Assembly: GCA_015491595.1 (NCBI GenBank) | Contig: WFVP01000241.1 | Coordinates: forward strand, 1-6,560 | Length of the DNA: 6,560 nt | Source: Anaerolineales bacterium | Lineage (GTDB): Bacteria; Chloroflexota; Anaerolineae; Anaerolineales; DRMV01 | Direction of reading: 5' to 3' | In this document: in pieces, positions 1 to 5,106 of the stretch | Layout of the letters: each line of letters opens with the position of its first letter | Position numbering within the stretch: position 1 is the stretch's first letter | Translations under genes and position numbers: made by a program | Notes under the pieces: generated by a model | Database searches by the model: none | Told to the model about the DNA's origin: nothing | The model's input: only the letters and a program-made list of their open reading frames with translations

Positions 1-1126
1 ACACAGGGCTGGCGGGAAGGGGCGCCCCTCGAAAAGCCGTCAACGTGGCCGTGCCGCCGCAAGGGACCCCAACGAATTGGGACTGAGGTTGCGTGCCGTC
101 GTCGGGGTGGACCATCACGAAGACCGTTCCGGGAGCGACATCCAACCGGAAACGACCATCTTCCGTGTGCAGGGAGCGGGGACGTCCTTGGGGGCCAAAG
201 GGAAACACGCTCACCCAGGCCGGACCGTCCAGATGGCCTTCCAGTAGACCAGAGCGGGTACATATTTCCAGCGCAATGGCCGTGGAGGTAAATTCCTCCA
301 CATCCGGCTCGTCCAATTCGGAAAGGGCTTCCAGGTCGTTTCCGGCTTCGGCCAGGGCCTGTTGATATTCGGCGGTGTCCGCAGCCGTCAGCCGATACTG
401 ACCCGTGTCCCCACCTCGCAAGTACAAATCCCGGCCCAGGAACTCTTCCAGGGGAACGCCAAAGAAGGTTCCTGGTACCAACATACCCTCGGCGTCGGGC
501 ACCAGATGGAGGGTGCTCTCGGGGCCTGCGGAAGGGTTGACGGGAACCGTCGGGCCTTCCTCGGCCCTCGTTTCGTCCGGCGCGGGCGGGATGAATTCGA
601 TGAACGCGTACAGCCCTTGGGGCAGGCCATAGGCATAGGCCCGCATCCGGAGCACCTCACCCGGCCCGGCCATAGTACGCTCCATGACCAGCCAAAGTCC
701 CGGCTCCGTGACCACACGAAAGGAGCCCGTGGCCAGGGAACCTTTTTCGTCCACCACATAGGCGAAGGCCATGCCCGCGGTGGCTTGTTCAGGAATCACC
801 AGGCGGGCCTCGCCTTCCCGGAGAGGCACCTCCACCACGGCCTCCGCGCCGGGGACGGCGACGTGCAGGGTCCCGCTTTTCAACGCCTCGAACCGCACCT
901 GCACTTCGGCGCCCGGTTCGGCCACTTCGGGGTCGAAGGTCAGGCGTCCGAAGGCAGGAATCTCGTCGGGGCTCACCGTCTCGATTTCCGCTTGTATCGG
1001 AGCGGAGGCCGTTTGTTCCAGGGAGGACGGAGTCCGGCTCGCGGCTTCGGCCTCGCTTTCCTCTGTCGAGCGACAGGCGGAAAGCGCAAACAGCAGAAGT
1101 AAGGAGAAAAGCATGCGATGCAGCAT
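1..1126 (-). CDS. Large secreted lipoprotein of unknown function (partial, C-terminus beyond the left edge)
   Basis: The frame is open for 375 codons and continues past position 1. I chose ATG 1126 because an AGGAGGA ribosome binding site lies 4 bases upstream (1131-1137). The N-terminus MLHRMLFSLLLLFALSAC is a classic lipoprotein signal: a short basic head, a hydrophobic core, and a lipobox LSAC with Cys18. The mature protein is therefore predicted to be lipid-anchored outside the cytoplasmic membrane. After a Ser/Glu-rich spacer (about residues 19-50) the chain reads like successive beta-sandwich segments ('EPGAEVQVRF' near residue 65). Around residues 288-355 there is a stretch resembling carboxypeptidase-regulatory-like domains ('EGHLDGPAWVSVFPFGPQG' followed by 'DGRFRLDVAPGTVFVMV'). 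I see no catalytic motif and do not recognise the family. It is the last visible gene of the minus-strand group, 96 bases after the small membrane protein. A structural or binding role at the cell surface is inference. Confidence 0.85.
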   Translation of the reverse strand, partial: MLHRMLFSLLLLFALSACRSTEESEAEAASRTPSSLEQTASAPIQAEIETVSPDEIPAFGRLTFDPEVAEPGAEVQVRFEALKSGTLHVAVPGAEAVVEVPLREGEARLVIPEQATAGMAFAYVVDEKGSLATGSFRVVTEPGLWLVMERTMAGPGEVLRMRAYAYGLPQGLYAFIEFIPPAPDETRAEEGPTVPVNPSAGPESTLHLVPDAEGMLVPGTFFGVPLEEFLGRDLYLRGGDTGQYRLTAADTAEYQQALAEAGNDLEALSELDEPDVEEFTSTAIALEICTRSGLLEGHLDGPAWVSVFPFGPQGRPRSLHTEDGRFRLDVAPGTVFVMVHPDDGTQPQSQFVGVPCGGTATLTAFRGAPLPASPV

Positions 1127-1130
1127 GGGG

Positions 1131-1137
1131 TCCTCCT
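1131..1137 (-). promoter_or_regulatory. Ribosome binding site of the left-edge lipoprotein
   Basis: AGGAGGA on the minus strand, 4 bases before ATG 1126. It fixes this start over the in-frame ATG four codons further in, and keeps the complete signal peptide. Confidence 0.75.
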
Positions 1138-1165
1138 AAATAAGAGGGAAAGGGAAGAGCAAGAT

Positions 1166-1203
1166 AGCCAATCATACCATAAACACCTCCATGCGTGATA
1201 CAA
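1166..1203 (-). promoter_or_regulatory. Possible weak promoter for the left-edge lipoprotein
   Basis: On the minus strand TTGTAT is followed after 16 bases by TATGGT, and a better -10-like TATGAT lies five bases further on. This is an AT-richer pocket in an otherwise GC-rich gap between the small membrane protein and the lipoprotein. The match to a sigma-70 type promoter is poor (three and four of six positions), so the lipoprotein may simply be transcribed from upstream. Confidence 0.2.
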
Positions 1204-1210
1204 TATCATC

Positions 1211-1225
1211 AAAGCCGGGGGCTTA
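1211..1225 (-). terminator. Weak short hairpin at the end of the small membrane protein frame
   Basis: Minus-strand AAGCC-CCC-GGCTT forms a 5-bp stem with a 3-base loop that overlaps the TAA stop at 1223-1225. The following bases (TGATGATATTG) are only mildly T-rich. As an intrinsic terminator this is marginal. It may only attenuate transcription, or do nothing. Confidence 0.15.
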
Positions 1226-1327
1226 CGAAAACGTCAGCGCAATGGTCAGCAAGTCCAGCCATAACGTCAACCGAAGCCGCTGCAGGGCGTTGGTAGCCTG
1301 CCCTCGTGTGTAGATACACTCAGGCAC
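1223..1327 (-). CDS. C-terminal part of a small membrane protein, or an overlapping 34-residue ORF
   Basis: In the frame one base shifted from the preceding 54-residue ORF, an open stretch runs from GTG 1327 to TAA 1223-1225. It has 34 codons and overlaps the previous stop by 8 bases (GTGCCTGA). The peptide contains 'YTRGQATNALQRLRLTLWL' followed by DLLTIALTFS. That is a basic, Gln/Asn-containing turn leading into a hydrophobic membrane-type helix. Third codon positions are mostly G or C, as in real genes here, while the original frame after its TGA gives a peptide without such character. The simplest reading is that both stretches belong to one protein of about 87 residues with three hydrophobic segments, broken by a +1 frameshift near 1320-1327. 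The alternative is a separately translated short ORF started by GTG. I do not recognise the family. A resemblance to the second helix of CD225-like small membrane proteins is too faint to rely on. Confidence 0.45.
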   Translation of the reverse strand: MPECIYTRGQATNALQRLRLTLWLDLLTIALTFS

Positions 1328-1484
1328 GGCCGTTGAAGACCAGCGGACACGCCCCGAGGAGCAATCCGGCCATCAGTGACCACGTCTCAAACGTAAACAA
1401 TCCCACAAAGGGCGCCCACAAGGCAATCGGTAGGTTGAGGAACGTGATGATCCAAGGATTACGTCGCAGGCGTCGCCTTTCCAT
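1320..1484 (-). CDS. Small two-helix membrane protein, 54 residues, probably the N-terminal part of a frameshifted gene
   Basis: ATG 1484 opens a 54-codon frame ending in TGA 1320-1322. It begins MERRRLRRNPWIITFLNLPI, a strongly basic head followed by a hydrophobic segment (about residues 11-30). A second hydrophobic segment, SLMAGLLLGACPLVF, spans about residues 37-51. By the positive-inside rule the N-terminus would face the cytoplasm. The start is 29 bases after the stop of the propeller gene on the same strand, which suggests one operon. The ribosome binding site is weak (AAGGA about 12 bases upstream, in a purine-rich run). Coding-like sequence continues after the stop in the +1 frame, so this ORF may be only part of a longer protein. 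Function is unknown. A helper or anchor for the neighbouring exported proteins is a guess from position alone. Confidence 0.55.
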   Translation of the reverse strand: MERRRLRRNPWIITFLNLPIALWAPFVGLFTFETWSLMAGLLLGACPLVFNGRA

Positions 1485-1513
1485 AACACTCTCTCTTCCT
1501 TACCTTCAGGCCT

Positions 1514-2401
1514 TTAAGGCAGCACGTCATAAGATGGAGAGAAGTGATCGGACGAGGTGGCCAGGGTATCTTCCAGGGTGCCGTCCACGCGGCCCCGCAC
1601 CAGTCGCCAGCTCCCCCGTCGTCCAACCCACAAGTAGAAAGTGTCCTCTGAAATCCAACGGAAGCCCTTTCCCTCGTTGCCTCCCAGGGGAATACGCACC
1701 GACGGCCCATCCACTCGATGGATGAGAAGGGCCCTGGGCTCTGTTTCGGTGAAAGTAGCAAAGAAGCGGCTGTTGGGAGACCAGTACCCTATTCCCCTTG
1801 CCTCAATTACCCGAGGGTCGGAACCGTTGCTGCGGGCTAAAATGGGGGGTTCGGTTCGGTACACCACGACCCAGGCCAGGTCGGGAGAGAGCTGGCCAAA
1901 CCTTCCCCCGGGAAACTCGCCCAATAAGGTCGGCGCACCTACCATCGGTACCCGCCAGATGCGCAGAGGCTCCGGTGAAGGAGCCATTTCATCGGGCGGG
2001 GGGAGCACCACTCCGAAAGCCTCCGCACCCGTTTGCCAGATGATTTCCGGGATAAAGGAGTATTCGCTGTACGTGAGTACCACAGGGAATGTGAACACAC
2101 GACGCCGCAAATCCCGTAACGCGGCACCCTCCAGACGGGCCACGTCTATCGCGTCCGGGTACCCCAAAGCCAGCCAGCGTCCATCCGGAGAGAGGGAGAA
2201 CTCATAGCCGGCTTCGCCCCGGTCCAGCAAACGGGTCAGCGCACCGGTATCCACGTCCAAATAGAAGAGGTCCTGGGAAAGAATCAGCCCCGGTCCCTCA
2301 TGGAGGACCCATGTGTTGAACAGAAGGCTATGGGTACCGGGCACCACAACGACCTGACTGAGGGCAAATTGCACACCCGGCTCGGGAGTGATGAAGCGCA
2401 T
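1514..2401 (-). CDS. TolB/PD40-like beta-propeller protein, C-terminal frame (295 residues)
   Basis: From ATG 2401 to TAA 1514-1516. The sequence has repeated propeller-blade signatures: 'YEFSLSPDGRWLALGYPDA' (about residues 66-84), 'GRFGQLSPDLAWVVVYRTE', and 'ARGIGYWSPNSRFFATFTET'. These are the SPDG/SPNS turns followed by a beta strand that mark PD40/TolB-type repeats. There is no signal peptide on this frame, and its first residues continue directly the blade begun in the upstream frame. It therefore most likely belongs to the same exported protein, joined by a +1 shift between about 2419 and 2396 to give roughly 446 residues. An unusually good internal GGAGG (2408-2412), six bases before ATG 2401, could also start this part separately, but a free cytoplasmic C-terminal propeller would make little sense. 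Such propellers usually bind ligands or partner proteins in the envelope. The specific role here is unknown. Confidence 0.75.
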   Translation of the reverse strand: MRFITPEPGVQFALSQVVVVPGTHSLLFNTWVLHEGPGLILSQDLFYLDVDTGALTRLLDRGEAGYEFSLSPDGRWLALGYPDAIDVARLEGAALRDLRRRVFTFPVVLTYSEYSFIPEIIWQTGAEAFGVVLPPPDEMAPSPEPLRIWRVPMVGAPTLLGEFPGGRFGQLSPDLAWVVVYRTEPPILARSNGSDPRVIEARGIGYWSPNSRFFATFTETEPRALLIHRVDGPSVRIPLGGNEGKGFRWISEDTFYLWVGRRGSWRLVRGRVDGTLEDTLATSSDHFSPSYDVLP

Positions 2402-2855
2402 GGATTTCCTCCGCGCTCAACAGACGACGCTCCCCAGTGCCGTCGCTGTTAATCACCCAGAGTTCCCTCCGATATTCATCATCCGTGCCTCGCACAAAAA
2501 TCACCCGCGTGCCGTCCGACGTAAGCAAGACCTTCTTTACCTGGTCGGCCGTGCCCAGGCGTCGCATCCCGCCTCCCGCATCCTGAGCCATGATGAGCCC
2601 ACCGTCGGTGTACACCAGATGAAGGCGGACCTCAGGAGCCGCGGTGGTAGGTGGTATGGGGGAAGGAGGAGCCGGAGTGGTGGGCGCGGGAGGACTTCCA
2701 GGCCCGGTCCCCGGGACCATGGCCGTCAGGGTGGCAGCGACCGACGTGGCCACGACATCGTCCGAGGGTTTCGGTGCCGGGGTAGGAAATTGGACGCACA
2801 TCAGCGCCATGAGAGATAACCCAATCCACATGAGGAACACCCGGTGGGAACCCAT
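2328..2855 (-). CDS. TolB/PD40-like exported protein, N-terminal frame with signal peptide and Pro/Thr linker (175 residues)
   Basis: ATG 2855 is preceded by AAAGGAGGTG, a near-perfect ribosome binding site six bases after the GGAGG core ends. I therefore prefer it to an in-frame ATG at 2975. Residues 1-20 form a hydrophobic export signal ending in LMALMC. The cysteine at position 20 could be lipidated, but the lipobox is atypical (Leu-Met at -2/-1), so a lipoprotein is possible, not certain. Next come 'VATSVAATLTAM' and a Pro/Ala/Thr/Ser linker (residues 47-74), as I recall from many Chloroflexota surface proteins. The propeller starts at residue 77, with 'LTSDGTRVIFVRG' and 'ELWVINSDGTGERRLL' (about 111-146) as a clear TolB-like blade. 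From about residue 153 to the stop at 2328 the sequence loses propeller character (Cys/Gly/Arg-rich), while the +1 frame picks up the blade pattern. The gene is therefore frameshifted, or sequenced with an error. Confidence 0.75.
   Translation of the reverse strand: MGSHRVFLMWIGLSLMALMCVQFPTPAPKPSDDVVATSVAATLTAMVPGTGPGSPPAPTTPAPPSPIPPTTAAPEVRLHLVYTDGGLIMAQDAGGGMRRLGTADQVKKVLLTSDGTRVIFVRGTDDEYRRELWVINSDGTGERRLLSAEEIHALHHSRAGCAICPQSGRCGARYP
2408..2412 (-). promoter_or_regulatory. Internal Shine-Dalgarno sequence at the propeller frame junction
   Basis: GGAGG on the minus strand, six bases before ATG 2401, at the exact point where the reading frame changes. The spacing is ideal for starting the second frame. 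In the second frame a TGA (2417-2419) lies just upstream, so the two frames can only be linked by a shift or by fresh initiation here. Confidence 0.5.
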
Positions 2856-2862
2856 GGGGACA

Positions 2863-2871
2863 CCTCCTTTC
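2863..2871 (-). promoter_or_regulatory. Strong ribosome binding site of the propeller gene
   Basis: AAAGGAGGT on the minus strand, close to the full anti-16S complement, at optimal distance from ATG 2855. It decides the start of the exported propeller protein. Confidence 0.8.
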
Positions 2872-2904
2872 CACTTCAAGGTGACTCCGAGCATACCGAC
2901 CCAC

Positions 2905-2922
2905 CGTGAAAACAGCGTGAAA
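2905..2922. repeat. CGTGAAA direct repeat, 11-base period
   Basis: CGTGAAA occurs at 2905-2911 and again at 2916-2922. The two copies lie one DNA helical turn apart, 50-67 bases upstream of the propeller start. This spacing would suit a regulator bound in tandem on one face of the helix. The repeat is short enough to be chance. Confidence 0.3.
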
Positions 2923-3132
2923 GCACGGCGTTTTCTTCTGCCCCGTTTTTTGTGGACAGCGCTATCGAGGTTCATTCCAGGCGTTTTTCAAACTCATCAT
3001 CAACGCTCCGGACCCCGCTGGTCTGTTCTGGCGGATAAGAGATGCGTGGTTCATCGGAAAAACGTGCGCCCATCGCCCGAATCGGGTGAAAAGGTGCGTG
3101 CTGCATCATACACGCAGGCCTGACCGGGCCCA

Positions 3133-3179
3133 GGACCCGAATTCGCCGTCGGCGGTCGGCCGACGGCGAATTCGGGTCC
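3133..3179. repeat. Perfect 21-bp inverted repeat with a 5-base loop (47-nt hairpin)
   Basis: The left arm 3133-3153 begins GGACCCGAATTC and ends GTCGGC. The right arm 3159-3179 is its exact reverse complement. The loop is GGTCG. Four more pairs (3125-3128 with 3184-3187) can form beyond a 4-by-4 internal mismatch. No T-run follows on either strand, so it is not a standard intrinsic terminator, and its place between divergent genes makes termination of a flanking gene unlikely. It could be a dispersed extragenic palindrome, a small non-autonomous element, or a transcription insulator. Confidence 0.85.
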
Positions 3180-3271
3180 CGTACCCGATGAGGGCTACAG
3201 TGCCATTGTCCTATCTCACGGGAGAATTGGTATGAGAACATGAAAAACGCGTGATCGAGGTTTGGCTTGCC

Positions 3272-3299
3272 TTGTATCCCACCGGGCCACTCGTAAAAT
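3272..3299 (+). promoter_or_regulatory. Candidate promoter of the radical SAM gene
   Basis: TTGTAT (3272-3277), a 16-base spacer, then TAAAAT (3294-3299), which matches the -10 consensus at five of six positions. The -35 match is only three of six. Transcription would begin near 3306 and leave a leader of about 50 bases. This is the AT-richest stretch ahead of the gene. Confidence 0.3.
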
Positions 3300-3347
3300 G
3301 AAAAGAGGCTCCTGATAGAGTCCGAAGGTGGTCCCGCGTGAGGCCAT

Positions 3348-3355
3348 GGAGGTGA
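3348..3355 (+). promoter_or_regulatory. Ribosome binding site of the radical SAM gene
   Basis: GGAGGTGA, with its GGAGG core six bases before ATG 3359. It fixes the start and includes the N-terminal cysteine pairs in the protein. Confidence 0.75.
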
Positions 3356-3358
3356 AGC

Positions 3359-4516
3359 ATGGAGCCGAAAGGGGGCACGTCGGGGGCTGTTGAGCCTGCT
3401 TCCTGTGCTTTATGTGGTCAATCCTCCCCACCTGTGGCCGCGCATTTGGGTGTGTGCGGACCCTGCATCCGCCGTCGCCCCCGGCAGGCCTTACCCTACC
3501 TGCGGAAGGCCCATGCGCGGGTACGCAGGTTCTTCCATCAGCCCGTGGAGGCTCCCCGTGCTGTAGGCGGACGACGCTGCGGCCTGTGCGTACAGGATTG
3601 CGTGTTGGGTGAGGGTCAGGTGGGATACTGTGGTCTGCGGATGGTGCAAGGGGGCCGTTTGGTGCACCTGGCGGGGACGCTCCAACGGGGTCTGCTGGAT
3701 TGGTATCGGGACCCCCTACCCACCAACTGTGTGGCCATGCCTGTATGCGCGGGCCGGGGACGCCGAGGTCAACATAACCTGGCCGTGTTTTATCGCAGTT
3801 GCGCCCTCAACTGTCTTTTCTGTCAAAACTGGCACTTTCGGGAAGGACTGCCCCGTTTGGAGGAACGCCGACAGGTACAGCGTCACAAGGGACGCATTCC
3901 ATTCAGCCTGCAGGCCCGCAGTCTCTCCGCCCAGGCCCTGGCTCAGGTGGCCAATATTCGCACCTTTTGCGTATGCTTCTTTGGTGGTGATCCCGCAGTG
4001 CAAATGCCCCATGCTCTGGCCACCGGGCGCTTGTTGGCCGAACGAGGCGTGGTGGTGTGCTGGGAGACGGCGGGCACGGCGCATCCCCGCCTGATGGGCC
4101 GGGCAGTGGACCTCTCCCTGCGTACAGGGGGCACGGTGAAGTTCGACCTCAAGGCGTACGACGAGCACCTGCATCTGGCCCTGACGGGAGCGAGCAATCG
4201 CTATACTCTGGACAACTTCTCCCGCGCGGCCCGGCGCTTTCGCGAGCGTCCCGACCCGCCCCTGGTGGTGGCCAGCACGTTGCTGGTGCCCGGCTACGTG
4301 GACGCGGAGGAGGTGTATCGGATTGCCCGTTTCATCGCCCAACACGACCGGCGCATACCGTACGTCCTTTTGGCCTTCGCGCCCCACTTCTTTATGCCCG
4401 ACTTGCCCACCACGTCGGTGCGCCACGCGGAGGAGGCCCTGCAAGCCGCGCGCGACGCCGGCCTGCGCCATGTTCGCATCGGCAACCGCCATCTTTTGGG
4501 TTGGGGGTATGGGTAG
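3359..4516 (+). CDS. PflA-like radical SAM protein with N-terminal cysteine motifs (385 residues)
   Basis: The radical SAM cluster motif is clear: C148-x3-C152-x2-C155 in 'SCALNCLFCQNWHF'. It would hold a [4Fe-4S] cluster that reductively cleaves S-adenosylmethionine. Downstream are the GGDP motif (209-212, the usual GGEP position), 'VKFDLKAYDE' (260-269) and 'TLLVPGYVDAEEV' (307-319). These are typical of the pyruvate-formate-lyase-activase-like (COG1180) and AmmeMemoRadiSam-type branch. Before the core come 'CGLCVQDC' with 'GYCGLR' (Cys 74, 77, 81, 91) and 'DPLPTNCVAMPVC' (Cys 124 and 130), shared by remembered members of this branch. The first 40 residues add CALC…CGPC (Cys 16, 19, 33, 36), a zinc-ribbon-like pair. 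The protein should be cytoplasmic and oxygen-sensitive. No glycyl-radical enzyme or AmmeMemo partner is visible nearby, so the substrate is unknown. The start is supported by GGAGGTGA. The frame appears intact. Confidence 0.9.
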   Translation: MEPKGGTSGAVEPASCALCGQSSPPVAAHLGVCGPCIRRRPRQALPYLRKAHARVRRFFHQPVEAPRAVGGRRCGLCVQDCVLGEGQVGYCGLRMVQGGRLVHLAGTLQRGLLDWYRDPLPTNCVAMPVCAGRGRRGQHNLAVFYRSCALNCLFCQNWHFREGLPRLEERRQVQRHKGRIPFSLQARSLSAQALAQVANIRTFCVCFFGGDPAVQMPHALATGRLLAERGVVVCWETAGTAHPRLMGRAVDLSLRTGGTVKFDLKAYDEHLHLALTGASNRYTLDNFSRAARRFRERPDPPLVVASTLLVPGYVDAEEVYRIARFIAQHDRRIPYVLLAFAPHFFMPDLPTTSVRHAEEALQAARDAGLRHVRIGNRHLLGWGYG

Positions 4517-4570
4517 CCGCCAGGCAACGGTCTGGCACGCTGGGAAGGCCGACCCAGGGGGTGATTGGGG

Positions 4571-4576
4571 TACAAT
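4571..4576 (+). promoter_or_regulatory. Possible -10 element before the peroxiredoxin gene
   Basis: TACAAT matches the -10 consensus at five of six positions and would give a leader of about 40 bases. A -35 partner is poor (CCGACC, 16 bases upstream). The same TGGGGTACAATG string also occurs inside the second ATPase gene, so the motif alone is weak evidence. Confidence 0.25.
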
Positions 4577-4620
4577 GAAAGTCCGCGGGCGTGCAAACCC
4601 TCGTTTCAAGGAGTGCTACC

Positions 4621-5106
4621 ATGGCGCTGGAAGTAGGTCAACCGGCTCCCGATTTCGTCCTGCCGGACGACCAGGGTCGGGAGCATCGTCTTTCCGATTA
4701 CCGCGGCCGTTGGGTCGTGCTGTACTTCTATCCTCGCGACATGACGCCGGGTTGCACCATCGAAGCCCAGGATTTTCGGGACCACTACGACGCGCTCCAG
4801 CAGGAGGGCGCGGTGGTTATCGGCATCAGTCCGGACCCGCCGGAGCGCCATCGTCGCTTCCGGGAGAAGCATGATCTGCCCTTTTTGCTCCTGGCGGACC
4901 CGGAGCATCGGGCCTTGGAACTCTACGAGGCCTGGGCGCCCAAGAAGATGTTCGGCCGGGAGGTCCTGGGCGCGTTGCGCAAGACCTACATCATCGACCC
5001 GGAAGGGCGCATCGCGAAGATTTATCCGAAAGTCCGGCCCCGGGGCCATGGACGGCAGGTCCTGGAAGACCTGCGCACCCTGAAAGCCCAATGGTCGTCG
5101 TCATGA
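4621..5106 (+). CDS. bcp: Peroxiredoxin of the Bcp/PrxQ type, single-cysteine form (161 residues)
   Basis: This is a thiol peroxidase that would reduce hydrogen peroxide and organic hydroperoxides in the cytoplasm. The AhpC/TSA thioredoxin fold is visible throughout: 'VGQPAPDFVLPDDQGREHRL' at the N-terminus, then 'VVLYFYPRDMTPGCTIEAQD' with peroxidatic Cys45 in the P-x-x-x-T/S-x-x-C-type active site. 'VVIGISPDPPERHRRF' and 'KTYIIDPEGRIAKIY' follow. The length is normal for the family. Many Bcp proteins carry a resolving cysteine five residues after the first, but here that position is Gln50 and there is no other cysteine in the protein. It must therefore rely on an external thiol for recycling. 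ATG 4621 is preceded by AAGGAG at seven bases. An in-frame GTG 30 bases earlier lacks such a site. The stop overlaps the ATPase start as ATGA, implying translational coupling. Confidence 0.93.
   Translation: MALEVGQPAPDFVLPDDQGREHRLSDYRGRWVVLYFYPRDMTPGCTIEAQDFRDHYDALQQEGAVVIGISPDPPERHRRFREKHDLPFLLLADPEHRALELYEAWAPKKMFGREVLGALRKTYIIDPEGRIAKIYPKVRPRGHGRQVLEDLRTLKAQWSSS

Larger units (their letters stand above)
2856..3358. other. Divergent intergenic region of about 500 bases without a convincing gene
   Basis: This region separates the minus-strand propeller group from the plus-strand radical SAM gene, so both units should be promoted from within it. It holds a pair of CGTGAAA direct repeats near the propeller start, a large perfect hairpin near the middle (3133-3179), and a weak promoter candidate before the radical SAM gene. 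Open frames crossing it on the minus strand have no ribosome binding site, no recognisable domains and mixed third-position bases. I saw no tRNA or other RNA gene. Confidence 0.6.

Noticed and set aside
362..1102. Plus-strand open frame of 246 codons opposite the lipoprotein
   Set aside because: The opposite strand has a lipobox signal peptide, a ribosome binding site and gene-like codon use. The plus frame has none of these.
1308..1319. Short palindrome GTGTAGATACAC at the small-protein frame junction
   Set aside because: A 5-bp stem with a 2-base loop is too short to be a stable structure. It was noted only because it lies next to the frame break.
2856..2975. N-terminal extension of the propeller protein from ATG 2975
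   Set aside because: It would bury the signal peptide 40 residues inside and has no ribosome binding site. ATG 2855 has a near-perfect one.
2972..3241. Minus-strand open frame of 89 codons ending in ATGA overlap with a possible upstream start at 2975
   Set aside because: It runs straight through the perfect hairpin, lacks a ribosome binding site, has mixed third-position bases and no recognisable domain. The last 33 residues look somewhat protein-like but not enough to call.
4540..4557. CTGGG…CCCAG hairpin between the radical SAM and peroxiredoxin genes as a terminator
   Set aside because: The stem is only 5 bp with an 8-base loop and no T-run follows.
4566..4577. TGGGGTACAATG repeated at 4566-4577 and 6246-6257
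   Set aside because: The second copy lies inside conserved ATPase coding sequence. A 12-base match in this context is plausibly chance.
3716..4609. Long minus-strand open frame (297 codons) opposite the radical SAM gene
   Set aside because: It is antisense to a gene with unmistakable catalytic motifs. Long antisense frames are expected in GC-rich DNA, and the translation shows no domain.
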